Of a stretch of DNA of 64,000 nucleotides, positions 1 through 8,103 are shown piece by piece. Source of the DNA: an uncultured Lachnospiraceae bacterium (lineage in GTDB: Bacteria > Bacillota > Clostridia > Lachnospirales > Lachnospiraceae); contig CANPYY010000003.1 in the NCBI GenBank assembly GCA_947588675.1, forward strand, positions 1 through 64,000. Direction: 5' to 3'. Position 1 is the first letter of the stretch. Every line of letters begins with the position of its first letter. The position numbers were made by a program, and so were the translations under genes. The notes beneath the pieces were generated by a model, which was given only the letters and a program-made list of their open reading frames with translations, was not told the origin of the DNA and did not search any database.

Positions 1-926
1 AAATAACGGAGAAAAATGAAACGGATGTACATAACAGCTTTAATGCTGTAAGAAAAAAAGGAATAAACATAGTCTATCCCGGAAGTAAAAATTATCCTGA
101 AAGACTTAATAATATTCCTGACCCTCCCCATGTATTATATTATAAAGGTATAAAAATAGATGACGGGAGCCCTTCGGTTGCAATAGTAGGTTCAAGAAAA
201 TGTTCGGATTATGGGAAAAAAACGGCTTATAATATTGCATATGAGCTGGCCGTATGCGGCGTGCAGATTATAAGCGGAATGGCGTATGGCATAGACGGCG
301 CGGCGCAGAACGGCTGTATTGCAGCCGGAGGATTTACAAAAGCTGTGCTTGGATGCGGCGTGGATATATGTTATCCAAGAGGTAATATTGAGCTGTATAC
401 GATGATAGAAAGAACAGGATGTATTATTTCAGAATACGAACCGGGTTTGATGCCGAGACCGGGACTTTTTCCTGAAAGAAACAGAATAGTATCGGGGCTT
501 GCGGATGTTGTTGCGGTAATAGAAGCCGGAGAAAGAAGCGGCTCGATTATAACTGCAGACTGTGCTTTAGAACAGGGAAAAGATGTGTATGCAGTGCCCG
601 GACGGATAACTGACATACAGAGTAAAAGCTGTAATATGCTTATTAAAAACGGAGCTTTTTTGTTGGAAAGTGCAAAAGACATAATTGATGCATTTGGAAT
701 AAAAGACAAAAATAATAAAAGTATAAAAAAAACAAAAAATAAATATTATCTTGCCACAGATGAAAAAATAGTGTATGCTAGATTAGGTTTAGAGCCAAAA
801 CATATTGACAGTATTGCTATTGAAACCGGTATGCCGGTTGAGTACATCATGAGAATAGTTTTAAATCTTGAACTAAGACATATTATAAGAAAGACCGCAA
901 ATAATTATTATGTAAAAGATGTTTAG
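1..926 (+). CDS. dprA: DNA-processing protein DprA (5' end outside window)
   Basis: DprA/Smf binds single-stranded DNA and loads RecA onto it during uptake of foreign DNA. The reading frame is open from base 3, so the true start lies upstream; about 307 residues are visible. The Rossmann-fold signatures are present: a VAIVGSRKCSDYG stretch and GMAYGIDGAAQ, followed by a PRG loop and the NRIVSGLA segment. The last 60 or so residues resemble the DprA winged-helix domain. The stop codon lies 16 bases before the start chosen for topA, with the topA ribosome site just after it, so the two are probably co-transcribed, as is usual in Firmicutes. The family call is secure; only the N-terminus is unseen. 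Confidence 0.95.
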   Translation, partial: ITEKNETDVHNSFNAVRKKGINIVYPGSKNYPERLNNIPDPPHVLYYKGIKIDDGSPSVAIVGSRKCSDYGKKTAYNIAYELAVCGVQIISGMAYGIDGAAQNGCIAAGGFTKAVLGCGVDICYPRGNIELYTMIERTGCIISEYEPGLMPRPGLFPERNRIVSGLADVVAVIEAGERSGSIITADCALEQGKDVYAVPGRITDIQSKSCNMLIKNGAFLLESAKDIIDAFGIKDKNNKSIKKTKNKYYLATDEKIVYARLGLEPKHIDSIAIETGMPVEYIMRIVLNLELRHIIRKTANNYYVKDV

Positions 927-942
927 AACGGAGTTGTTTTTG

Positions 943-3012
943 ATGGTAAAGAATCTTGTTATTGTGGAGTCGCCGGCAAAGGCGGAAACAATAAAGAAAT
1001 TTCTGGGAAAGAATTATGAAGTGCTTGCGTCTAACGGTCATGTGCGTAATTTCCCAAAAAGCAGGCTTGGTATAGACGTTGATAATGATTTTGAACCTAA
1101 ATATATTACTATCAGAGGAAAAGGAGAGCTTTTATCAGAACTCAGGAAAGCATCAAAAAAAGCGGACAGAGTATATCTTGCTACCGACCCTGACCGCGAG
1201 GGGGAAGCTATATCATGGCATCTTCTTGAGGCTCTGGGACTGGACTCTAAAAAGGCAAGAAGAATTACGTTTAATGAAATAACTAAAAATGCGGTTAAGA
1301 AATCAATAAAAGAGGCCAGGGATATTGATATGAACCTGGTTAATTCACAGCAGGCCAGACGTATGCTTGACAGGATGATTGGTTATAAAATCAGTCCGCT
1401 TCTATGGGCGAAAGTAAAAAGCGGACTTAGCGCAGGACGTGTACAGTCGGTGGCGTTAAGGCTTATATGTGACAGGGAGAAGGAAATAAATTCCTTTATA
1501 CCTTCCGAATACTGGACGATAGACGCATCCTTTAATATAGAGGGAGAAAAGAAACCGCTTATTGCGCATTTCTACGGAACACAGGATAAAAAACTTCAGA
1601 TAGACAGTAAAGAAAAAGCTGATGAAATTATTGCGGCTGTAAATTCAACTGAATTTACCGTAAGCGATATTAAAATATCGGAAAGAAGCAAAAAATCGCC
1701 GGTACCGTTTACTACGAGCACGCTTCAGCAGGAGGCTGCAAAGGTACTTAATTTTTCAACACAGAAAACCATGCGTATTGCCCAGCAGTTATATGAAGGA
1801 GTAGCCGTAAAAGGACATGGTACGATAGGACTTATTACGTATCTTCGTACTGATTCCATAAGAATATCAGATGAAGCAGATGCAATGTGCAGACAATTTG
1901 TCGAGGAAAACTATGGTAAAGAATATGTTATAAAAAATACCAGAACCAATGTATCTTCAAGAAAAATCCAGGATGCGCATGAAGCTATCAGACCTACCTA
2001 CGTAGATATTACGCCGGTTCAGGTGAAGGACCAGTTATCAAGGGACCAGTTCAGATTGTATCAGCTTATATGGAAAAGATTTGTAGCAAGCCGTATGGAA
2101 TCGGCAAAATACGAAACAAAGAGCATAAAGATTGACGGCGGAGGTTACAGATTTACCGCTGCTGCGTCAAAATCAGTGTTTTCAGGATATATGAGTGTGT
2201 ACCAGACTGAAGAAGATAAGGAAATATCGGATGTTATTTCTTCAAAAATTGAAAAAGGAATGAAACTTTCTTCCGCTGATTGCGAGAGCTGCCAGCATTT
2301 TACACAGCCGCCTACACATTTTACGGAAGCGTCGCTTGTTAAAACTCTTGAGGAACTCGGCATTGGAAGACCCAGCACTTATGCGCCTACAATTACGACT
2401 ATTATTGCAAGAAGATATGTTGCAAAAGAAAAGAAAAACCTGTATGTAACCGAACTTGGGGAAATTGTTAATGAAATAATGATGAAAGCATTTGCAAGTA
2501 TTGTGGATGTCAATTTTACAGCTAATCTTGAAGGACTTTTAGACTGTGTGGAGGAAGGTACGGTTAATTGGAAGACGGTAGTAAGCAATTTCTATCCGGA
2601 CCTTATATCGGCAGTGGAAAATGCGGAAGAAAAACTTGAAAAGATAAAAATAGAAGATGAAGTTACAGATACAATATGTGAGCATTGCGGACGGAATATG
2701 GTAATCAAATACGGACCTCATGGTAAATTCCTTGCATGTCCAGGATTCCCGGAGTGCCGTAATACTAAACCTTATTTTGAAAAGACAGGTATAAAATGCC
2801 CTGATTGCGGCGGAGATATAGTTATAAAAAAGACGCAGAAAGGAAGAAAATATTACGGATGTATTAATAATCCCGAATGTGAATTTATGACGTGGCAGAA
2901 ACCATCGGGAAAACTTTGCCCTAAATGCGGAAAAATGCTTCTTGTTAAAGGAAATATGCTTGTCTGTATGGAAAATGTATGCGGATACAAAGAAAAAAGT
3001 AAAATTGTATGA
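943..3012 (+). CDS. topA: DNA topoisomerase I (type IA)
   Basis: Relaxes negatively supercoiled DNA by transient single-strand cleavage. The 689-residue protein starts with the Toprim motif LVIVESPAKAETIKKFLG, has the acidic DPDREGEAI motif, and carries the catalytic tyrosine near residue 300 in LITYLRTDS. Three C-terminal zinc ribbons are visible (Cys clusters CEHCGR, CPDCGG and CPKCGK), the usual Firmicutes arrangement. An in-frame ATG at 919 overlaps dprA, but the ATG at 943 has an acggag ribosome site at the right distance and matches the family N-terminus, so it is preferred. The gene follows dprA and precedes codY. Confidence 0.97.
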   Translation: MVKNLVIVESPAKAETIKKFLGKNYEVLASNGHVRNFPKSRLGIDVDNDFEPKYITIRGKGELLSELRKASKKADRVYLATDPDREGEAISWHLLEALGLDSKKARRITFNEITKNAVKKSIKEARDIDMNLVNSQQARRMLDRMIGYKISPLLWAKVKSGLSAGRVQSVALRLICDREKEINSFIPSEYWTIDASFNIEGEKKPLIAHFYGTQDKKLQIDSKEKADEIIAAVNSTEFTVSDIKISERSKKSPVPFTTSTLQQEAAKVLNFSTQKTMRIAQQLYEGVAVKGHGTIGLITYLRTDSIRISDEADAMCRQFVEENYGKEYVIKNTRTNVSSRKIQDAHEAIRPTYVDITPVQVKDQLSRDQFRLYQLIWKRFVASRMESAKYETKSIKIDGGGYRFTAAASKSVFSGYMSVYQTEEDKEISDVISSKIEKGMKLSSADCESCQHFTQPPTHFTEASLVKTLEELGIGRPSTYAPTITTIIARRYVAKEKKNLYVTELGEIVNEIMMKAFASIVDVNFTANLEGLLDCVEEGTVNWKTVVSNFYPDLISAVENAEEKLEKIKIEDEVTDTICEHCGRNMVIKYGPHGKFLACPGFPECRNTKPYFEKTGIKCPDCGGDIVIKKTQKGRKYYGCINNPECEFMTWQKPSGKLCPKCGKMLLVKGNMLVCMENVCGYKEKSKIV

Positions 3013-3039
3013 AAATATGCTGTTTTTTGAATAAATATA

Positions 3040-3068
3040 TTGTTTTTTCAGATAATTAGTGATATAAT
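3040..3068 (+). promoter_or_regulatory. sigma-A promoter for codY
   Basis: TTGTTT at 3040-3045 and a perfect TATAAT at 3063-3068 are separated by exactly 17 bases, placing the start of transcription near 3075, about 25 bases before the codY start codon. The gap between topA and codY holds no other gene. Confidence 0.6.
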
Positions 3069-3099
3069 TCGACATATATCAATTTTGGGAGTACAATAT

Positions 3100-3873
3100 A
3101 TGAGTGTTCAATTATTAGATAAGACGAGAAAAATTAATAAGCTGTTACATAATAATACTGCAACAAAGTTTATGTTTAACGATATTTGTGATGTTCTCAG
3201 TGAAGTGCTTTGTTCTAATACTATTGTAATAAGCAAGAAAGGTAAGATACTTGGAATCAAAAACAGACCTGATATAAAACGCATTGGTGAATTTATACCG
3301 GATAAAGTCGGGGAGATGATTGACAGTGCGCTTAGCGAAAGATTCCTTAATGTTTTATCTACTATGGAAAATGCTAATCTGATAACATTTGGATTTGAAA
3401 AAGCCAGTATGGAAGGTTATGAAGCAATTATTGTACCTATCGGAATATCCGGGGAAAGACTTGGCACGTTGTTTGTTTACAGGCTTAGCAGACGTTATGA
3501 TATAGATGATATTATTTTAAGCGAATATGGAACTACTGTTGTGGGACTTGAAATGTTAAGAGCTGTTAAGGAAGAAGATGCGGAAATACTCCGTAAGCAG
3601 CAAATAGTGAAATCGGCGATTAGCACGCTGTCATATTCAGAAGTAGAAGCAATATCACATGTATTTGAAGAACTTAATAATAAAGAAGGAGTTCTGGTTG
3701 CAAGCAAAATAGCTGACAGAGTTGGGATTACAAGGTCGGTAATAGTAAACGCTTTAAGAAAATTTGAAAGTGCAGGCGTAATAGAATCCCATTCCTCAGG
3801 CATGAAAGGAACATATATTAAGGTTTTGAATGACGAGGTATTTTCGGAACTTAAAAAAGTTAAAAGGATATAG
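3100..3873 (+). CDS. codY: GTP- and branched-chain-amino-acid-sensing global regulator CodY
   Basis: CodY represses or activates stationary-phase and nutrient genes in response to GTP and isoleucine/leucine/valine. The 257-residue protein has the standard family length: an N-terminal GAF ligand domain (about 1-155) and a C-terminal winged helix whose recognition region VASKIADRVGITRSVIVNAL is practically identical to that of other CodY proteins. The start is the ATG at 3100, preceded by ttgggag, giving MSVQLLDKTRKINKLL, the family N-terminus; the upstream in-frame ATG at 3040 is inside the promoter. In Bacillus codY follows clpQY; here it directly follows topA. A terminator follows. Confidence 0.97.
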   Translation: MSVQLLDKTRKINKLLHNNTATKFMFNDICDVLSEVLCSNTIVISKKGKILGIKNRPDIKRIGEFIPDKVGEMIDSALSERFLNVLSTMENANLITFGFEKASMEGYEAIIVPIGISGERLGTLFVYRLSRRYDIDDIILSEYGTTVVGLEMLRAVKEEDAEILRKQQIVKSAISTLSYSEVEAISHVFEELNNKEGVLVASKIADRVGITRSVIVNALRKFESAGVIESHSSGMKGTYIKVLNDEVFSELKKVKRI

Positions 3874-3894
3874 GTTTGGTATATTGTTTGTTAT

Positions 3895-3932
3895 GGGACC
3901 GGCATGGATTGCCGGTTCCTTATTGTTTGTCT
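3895..3932 (+). terminator. Rho-independent terminator after codY
   Basis: A 10-bp stem with one G-T pair (GGGACCGGCA against TGCCGGTTCC, loop TGGAT) followed by a T-rich tail. It lies between the codY stop and the rpsB promoter. Confidence 0.75.
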
Positions 3933-3953
3933 TTAAAATTGATTATTTTTTGC

Positions 3954-3982
3954 TTGATATTTATTAGATGATATGTTAATAT
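3954..3982 (+). promoter_or_regulatory. sigma-A promoter for rpsB-tsf
   Basis: TTGATA (3954-3959) and TAATAT (3977-3982) with a 17-base spacer. Transcription would start near 3989 and leave a leader of roughly 125 bases before rpsB. Confidence 0.5.
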
Positions 3983-4016
3983 ATATCAGTATTTGTAAAA
4001 AACACATACATGGACT

Positions 4017-4069
4017 GCACAATTGGTGTCTGTATTGTTTTTGACGCAAAACTATGCAGGTTATTGTGC
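4017..4069 (+). ncRNA. Candidate structured leader of rpsB
   Basis: The rpsB 5' leader can fold into a two-level stem-loop. An outer perfect 7-bp helix pairs GCACAAT (4017-4023) with ATTGTGC (4063-4069). An inner helix pairs CTGTATTGTTTT (4030-4041) with AAAACTATGCAG (4048-4059), with 11 of 12 positions pairing and a 6-base loop. Leaders of ribosomal protein genes often bind the encoded protein for feedback control; that role is inferred here. No start codon and ribosome site of a real gene occurs within it. Confidence 0.45.
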
Positions 4070-4115
4070 GGAGAGATATGTATGGAAGATTATTAACCAC
4101 ACGGAGGTAAGAAAA

Positions 4116-4919
4116 ATGAGCGTTATTTCAATGAAACAGTTACTGGAAGCAGGTGTTCATTTCGGACACCAGACAAGAAGATGGAACCCTAAAATGGCTC
4201 CGTATATATATACTGAAAGAAACGGTATATATATAATTGACCTTCAGAAATCTGTAGGAAAAGTTGACGAAGCGTACAATGCCATTAAGGATATTGTTGC
4301 AGAGGGCGGAAACATTCTTTTTGTAGGAACTAAAAAACAGGCTCAGGATTCTGTTAAGTCAGAAGCTGAACGCTGCGGAATGTACTACGTAAATGAAAGA
4401 TGGTTAGGCGGTATGCTTACCAACTTCAAGACTATTCAGACAAGAATAAAGAGGCTTAAAGAAATTGAAAAGATGTCTGAGGATGGAACCTTTGATGTTC
4501 TTCCTAAAAAAGAGGTTATTGAGTTAAAGAAAGAATGGGATAAACTTGAGAAGAACCTTGGCGGAATCAAGGAAATGAAAGATATACCGGATGCTATATT
4601 TGTCGTAGATCCTAAGAAAGAAAGAATATGCGTTCAGGAAGCACATATTCTTGGTATTCCTCTTATAGGTATAGCCGATACAAACTGTGATCCGGATGAG
4701 CTTGATTATGTTATCCCCGGTAACGATGACGCTATACGTGCAGTTAAGCTTATCGTTGCTAAGATGGCGGATGCCGTTATTGAAGCTAATGAAGGAGTTT
4801 CAATGGTTGACGATATTCCTGCCGAGGAAAATGAAGCCGAGGAAGAAACAGAAGAAACTGTTTCTGAAGAACCGGCTGCAGAACCTGTAGAGGAAAACGC
4901 AGAAACTGAGGCAGAATAA
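4116..4919 (+). CDS. rpsB: 30S ribosomal protein S2
   Basis: Small-subunit protein S2, which joins late in 30S assembly and helps to hold S1 or its equivalent. The 267-residue product has the family signatures [22 protein letters not shown] at its start and the conserved [11 protein letters not shown] segment. The last 40 or so residues are a Glu-rich acidic tail, seen in many clostridial S2 proteins. The start is the ATG at 4116 with ggagg at 4103-4107; the longer in-frame extension to 4023 runs through the folded leader and has no homology. It is followed by tsf after a 39-base gap, the classic rpsB-tsf pair. Confidence 0.97.
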   Translation: MSVISMKQLLEAGVHFGHQTRRWNPKMAPYIYTERNGIYIIDLQKSVGKVDEAYNAIKDIVAEGGNILFVGTKKQAQDSVKSEAERCGMYYVNERWLGGMLTNFKTIQTRIKRLKEIEKMSEDGTFDVLPKKEVIELKKEWDKLEKNLGGIKEMKDIPDAIFVVDPKKERICVQEAHILGIPLIGIADTNCDPDELDYVIPGNDDAIRAVKLIVAKMADAVIEANEGVSMVDDIPAEENEAEEETEETVSEEPAAEPVEENAETEAE

Positions 4920-4958
4920 TTTTAGTTTTAAATAGATTTTATAAGGAGTGAAATGAAA

Positions 4959-5891
4959 ATGGCTATTACAGCAGCTATGGTTAAAGAGTTAAGAGAAATG
5001 TCAGGAGCAGGTATGATGGACTGCAAAAAGGCATTGACAAATACAGACGGTGATATGGATAAGGCTATGGAGTTCCTCAGGGAGAACGGTCTTGCAAAAG
5101 CAGCTAAAAAAGCTGGAAGAATTGCGGCAGAAGGTCTTGTTTGTACAAATGTAAGCGCAGACGGAAAAGTTGCTTCCATGGTAGAAGTAAACAGTGAAAC
5201 TGATTTCGTCGCTAAAAATGATGTGTTCCGCGAATTTGTAAACCAGGTTGCAGCTCAGGCGGTTGAAACAGATGCAGCAGATATTGATGCGTTCCTTGCT
5301 GAAGACTGGAAAGCTGAAGCAGGTATGACTGTTAATGAAAAACTTGCAGGAATGATTGCCAAGATTGGTGAAAACATGAATATCCGCAGATTTGTTAAGA
5401 TTACGGCTGATGACGGTATAATTGTTTCATATATTCATGCGGGCGGAAAGATAGGCGTTCTCGTTAAGGCGCAGACAGACAGTGACAGCGAGGATATAAA
5501 GGAATGCCTTAAAAATGTTGCAATGCAGATAGCAGCTATGTCGCCAAAATATGTATCAACTGCCGATGTATCAGAAGAATATAAGAAACATGAGCTTGAA
5601 ATTCTGGTTGCTCAGGCTAAGAACGATCCTAAAAATGCCGGTAAACCTGATAACATTATTGAAAAGATGGTTACAGGAAGGCTTAATAAAGAGCTTAAAG
5701 AAGTTTGTCTTCTTGAGCAGGAATATGTTAAGGCTGAGAACAAGGAAAATGTCGGCAAATATGTTGAAGCAGTTGCCAAATCATGTGGATGCAGCTTAAA
5801 GGTTGTTGATTTCGTACGCTATGAAACAGGCGAGGGAATCGAAAAGAAGAATGAAGACTTTGCAGCCGAAGTTGCAGCGCAGATGAGATAA
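4959..5891 (+). CDS. tsf: Elongation factor Ts
   Basis: EF-Ts exchanges GDP for GTP on EF-Tu. About 310 residues: an N-terminal UBA-like domain (MAITAAMVKELREMSGAG, MDCKKAL), the SETDFVAKN core motif in the first half, a dimerisation region, and the conserved MQIAAMSP segment. Two start codons are possible, 4953 and 4959, behind an aaggag site at 4943-4948; the second gives the standard MAIT N-terminus and better spacing. It is co-transcribed with rpsB and closed by a strong terminator. In Bacillus the next gene would be pyrH, which here lies 28 kb away. Confidence 0.96.
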   Translation: MAITAAMVKELREMSGAGMMDCKKALTNTDGDMDKAMEFLRENGLAKAAKKAGRIAAEGLVCTNVSADGKVASMVEVNSETDFVAKNDVFREFVNQVAAQAVETDAADIDAFLAEDWKAEAGMTVNEKLAGMIAKIGENMNIRRFVKITADDGIIVSYIHAGGKIGVLVKAQTDSDSEDIKECLKNVAMQIAAMSPKYVSTADVSEEYKKHELEILVAQAKNDPKNAGKPDNIIEKMVTGRLNKELKEVCLLEQEYVKAENKENVGKYVEAVAKSCGCSLKVVDFVRYETGEGIEKKNEDFAAEVAAQMR

Positions 5892-5911
5892 TTATCTAAT
5901 AAATAATCAGT

Positions 5912-5945
5912 AAACGCCGGAAACATTTTGTTTCCGGCGTTTTTT
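5912..5945 (+). terminator. Strong Rho-independent terminator after tsf
   Basis: A perfect 13-bp stem (AAACGCCGGAAAC, 5912-5924, against its complement at 5930-5942) with a 5-base loop, running into a T tract. The convergent lysR gene ends just beyond it, and the A-rich 5' side lets it act in both directions. Confidence 0.9.
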
Positions 5946-5958
5946 ACAGCCGTAATGT

Positions 5959-6837
5959 TCAATCCTGTAACCATTCCTTTAACTTTTCAAGCATTTTTTC
6001 GGCAATTGGAGTGAATACCTGATACTTTTTCCAGATTAAATATAATTTCGTTTCCAGTTTTGGCGTAAGCGGTCGAAATACCAGACCGCTGTCGGGACTT
6101 GTATCTATAAGATGTTCCAGTGTTAAAAGATAACCAAGCCCTTCCTTTACGAAAAGGGAACCGTTATATGACAGCCTGAACGAGCCTTCCAGATGCAGAT
6201 TGTCTATTTTATTTCCACACCATCTGGGAATGTCATGATTCCAACTCTGTTCTGAGCAGAATAAAGGAAGTCCGCTTAAATCATCGACAGATATATTTTC
6301 CTTTTCTGCAAGAGGGCAGTCCGCAGGCATGACGACGCCCCATAAATCGGCTTTTGGAAATGTAAGATAGTGGTATTTATCTCTGTTTGGTTCTTCCGCC
6401 AGTACGGCGAAATCTATGACGCCTTTATCTAACTTTTCCGTCACCTGTTCCGTATCTCCGCTGGTAATATGATATCTTAGGTCGGGATAAGAATTTTTGA
6501 ATGCTTTAATTTCTGCGGCGAGATATCTGATTTGATAGGACTCTGCCAGACCAAAATAGATATCTCCCCCTGTTATATCGTTTAAAGAGAGAAATTCCGT
6601 GGTGATTTTGTCAGCTATCGACACAAGGTCCTTTGCCCGCTTGCGGAGCAATATGCCTTCTTCTGTCAGCTCTATATTGAAACTGTGACGGATAAAAAGT
6701 TTCTTTCCCAGTTCATCTTCCAGTGATTTTAATTGTTTGGACAGCGTAGGCTGGGTAACATGTAATAGTTCTGCCGCGCGAGTCATGTTTTCTTCCCTTG
6801 CCACGGCAAGAAAATATCGGATAGTTCTTAATTCCAT
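5959..6837 (-). CDS. LysR-family transcriptional regulator
   Basis: A 292-residue LysR-type regulator. The N-terminal winged helix is plain (MELRTIRYFLAVAREENM, then AAELLHVTQPTLSKQLKSLE), followed by a linker helix and a periplasmic-binding-protein-like effector domain. The start is set by a ribosome site: AAGGAG lies 7 bases before the ATG at 6837, whereas the next upstream ATG (6843) is only one base from it. It is divergent from the alpha/beta hydrolase gene at 6953, and a perfect palindrome in the shared region (6864-6889) is its likely operator. The usual logic of such pairs is self-repression plus activation of the neighbour; the effector is unknown. Confidence 0.93.
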   Translation of the reverse strand: MELRTIRYFLAVAREENMTRAAELLHVTQPTLSKQLKSLEDELGKKLFIRHSFNIELTEEGILLRKRAKDLVSIADKITTEFLSLNDITGGDIYFGLAESYQIRYLAAEIKAFKNSYPDLRYHITSGDTEQVTEKLDKGVIDFAVLAEEPNRDKYHYLTFPKADLWGVVMPADCPLAEKENISVDDLSGLPLFCSEQSWNHDIPRWCGNKIDNLHLEGSFRLSYNGSLFVKEGLGYLLTLEHLIDTSPDSGLVFRPLTPKLETKLYLIWKKYQVFTPIAEKMLEKLKEWLQD

Positions 6838-6863
6838 TGACATTCTCCTTTCATGATATTCCA

Positions 6864-6889
6864 ATAATTTATATCACGATATAAATTAT
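6864..6889. promoter_or_regulatory. Palindromic LysR operator between lysR and hydrolase gene
   Basis: A perfect 12-bp inverted repeat with a 2-base centre: 6864-6875 (ATAATTTATATC) and 6878-6889 (GATATAAATTAT). It contains the T-N11-A pattern typical of LysR binding sites. It overlaps the -10 box of the lysR promoter (6885-6890) and lies just upstream of the probable promoter of the divergent hydrolase gene. Confidence 0.7.
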
Positions 6890-6913
6890 AACCATTAGCA
6901 AAAATGATGTCAA
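6885..6913 (-). promoter_or_regulatory. Consensus sigma-A promoter for lysR
   Basis: On the minus strand, TTGACA (complement of 6908-6913) and TATAAT (complement of 6885-6890) are both perfect and 17 bases apart. The -10 box overlaps the end of the palindrome at 6864-6889, the arrangement expected for self-repression. Confidence 0.75.
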
Positions 6914-6952
6914 TTATTTATATTAAGACTACAGTAGGAAGGAGAATGTCAT

Positions 6953-7963
6953 ATGGCAGATATAATTCAAAATGAGAAATTAAAATTGACAAATGAATGG
7001 GATAAGACTTTTCCAAAAAGTGAAAAGGTTGTTCACAGCAAAGTGACTTTTGTGAATCGTTATGGTATAACTCTGGCGGCGGATATGTATGTGCCGGAAG
7101 GCGCAAACGGTAAGCTTCCGGCGATTGCTGTCTGTGGTCCGTTTGGCGCGGTAAAGGAACAGGCTTCAGGACTGTATGCGCAGACAATGGCGGAACGTGG
7201 TTTTGTTACAATAGCTTTTGACCCGTCATTTACAGGTGAGAGCGGAGGACTGCCTCGTTACATGGCATCTCCGGATATAAATACGGAAGATTTTATGGCG
7301 GCGGTGGATTTTCTTTCTCTTAATGATAAGGTCGAGCCGGACAGAATAGGTATTATCGGAATCTGCGGCTGGGGCGGCATGGCGTTGAATGCCGCTGCGC
7401 TGGATACCAGAATCAAAGCGACTGTTGCATCTACCATGTATGACATGACCAGGGTGAACGCTAAAGGTTATTTTGACAGCGAAGACAGTGAAGAAATACG
7501 TTATCAGAAGAAGAAAGCGATGTGCGCACAAAGACTTGATGACCTGAAGTCGGGAGAATACAAATTGGGCGGAGGAGTTGTTTCGCCGCTTCCCGATGAT
7601 GCGCCGTTCTTCGTAAAAGATTATTACGATTATTACAAAACAGAACGTGGATATCATGTAAGGTCGCTTAATTCTAACGGCGGCTGGAATGTAACCGGCT
7701 GCGAGTCTTTTATGAACCAGCCGATTTTGAAATATATAAATGAGATTCGCAGTGCTGTATTGATAATTCATGGAGAGAAAGCTCATTCGTGTTATTTTTC
7801 AAAAGATGCGTATGCGGACATGACAGAGGATAGCAAGTATACGGATAATAAAGAGCTTCTTATAATTCCTGACGCCGTACACACAGACCTGTATGACGGC
7901 GGCGGAAAAAATGCAATTCCGTTTGACAGGCTGGAGAGTTTTTTTGCGGAATATCTGAAATAA
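6953..7963 (+). CDS. Alpha/beta hydrolase (dienelactone hydrolase / acetyl esterase-like)
   Basis: A 336-residue cytoplasmic alpha/beta hydrolase. The nucleophile elbow reads GICGWGG near residues 136-142, so the residue at the nucleophile position is Cys138 rather than Ser, as in dienelactone hydrolase-like enzymes; His310 in the C-terminal PDAVHTDLYD segment is the probable catalytic histidine. No signal peptide or membrane segment is seen. An aaggag site lies before the ATG. The gene is divergent from lysR and shares its operator, so it is probably the main LysR target. A possible -10 (TATATT at 6919-6924) has only a weak -35, consistent with activation. The substrate cannot be told from the sequence. 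Confidence 0.85.
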   Translation: MADIIQNEKLKLTNEWDKTFPKSEKVVHSKVTFVNRYGITLAADMYVPEGANGKLPAIAVCGPFGAVKEQASGLYAQTMAERGFVTIAFDPSFTGESGGLPRYMASPDINTEDFMAAVDFLSLNDKVEPDRIGIIGICGWGGMALNAAALDTRIKATVASTMYDMTRVNAKGYFDSEDSEEIRYQKKKAMCAQRLDDLKSGEYKLGGGVVSPLPDDAPFFVKDYYDYYKTERGYHVRSLNSNGGWNVTGCESFMNQPILKYINEIRSAVLIIHGEKAHSCYFSKDAYADMTEDSKYTDNKELLIIPDAVHTDLYDGGGKNAIPFDRLESFFAEYLK

Positions 7964-7969
7964 ATATTG

Positions 7970-8017
7970 AAAACCGGGTAAGGGTTATTTATGCCTATAT
8001 CCGGTTTTTGTTTTTTT
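7970..8017 (+). terminator. Terminator after the hydrolase gene
   Basis: AAAACCGGGTA (7970-7980) pairs with TATCCGGTTTT (7998-8008) with one G-T pair, followed by a run of Ts. The loop is rather long (17 bases). Confidence 0.7.
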
Positions 8018-8103
8018 ATTGCAATACATAGTATAAATATTTGTTATTTTTATAAGATAGTGATATATTAAAATAAGATAAATTTAAATCGGGAGGTATG
8101 GTT

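Noticed and set aside
2539..3075. 178-codon minus-strand frame across the end of topA
   Set aside because: It lies opposite topA, has no ribosome site, and its product is an odd Phe/Tyr/Ile-rich sequence typical of the antisense of Lys-rich coding DNA.
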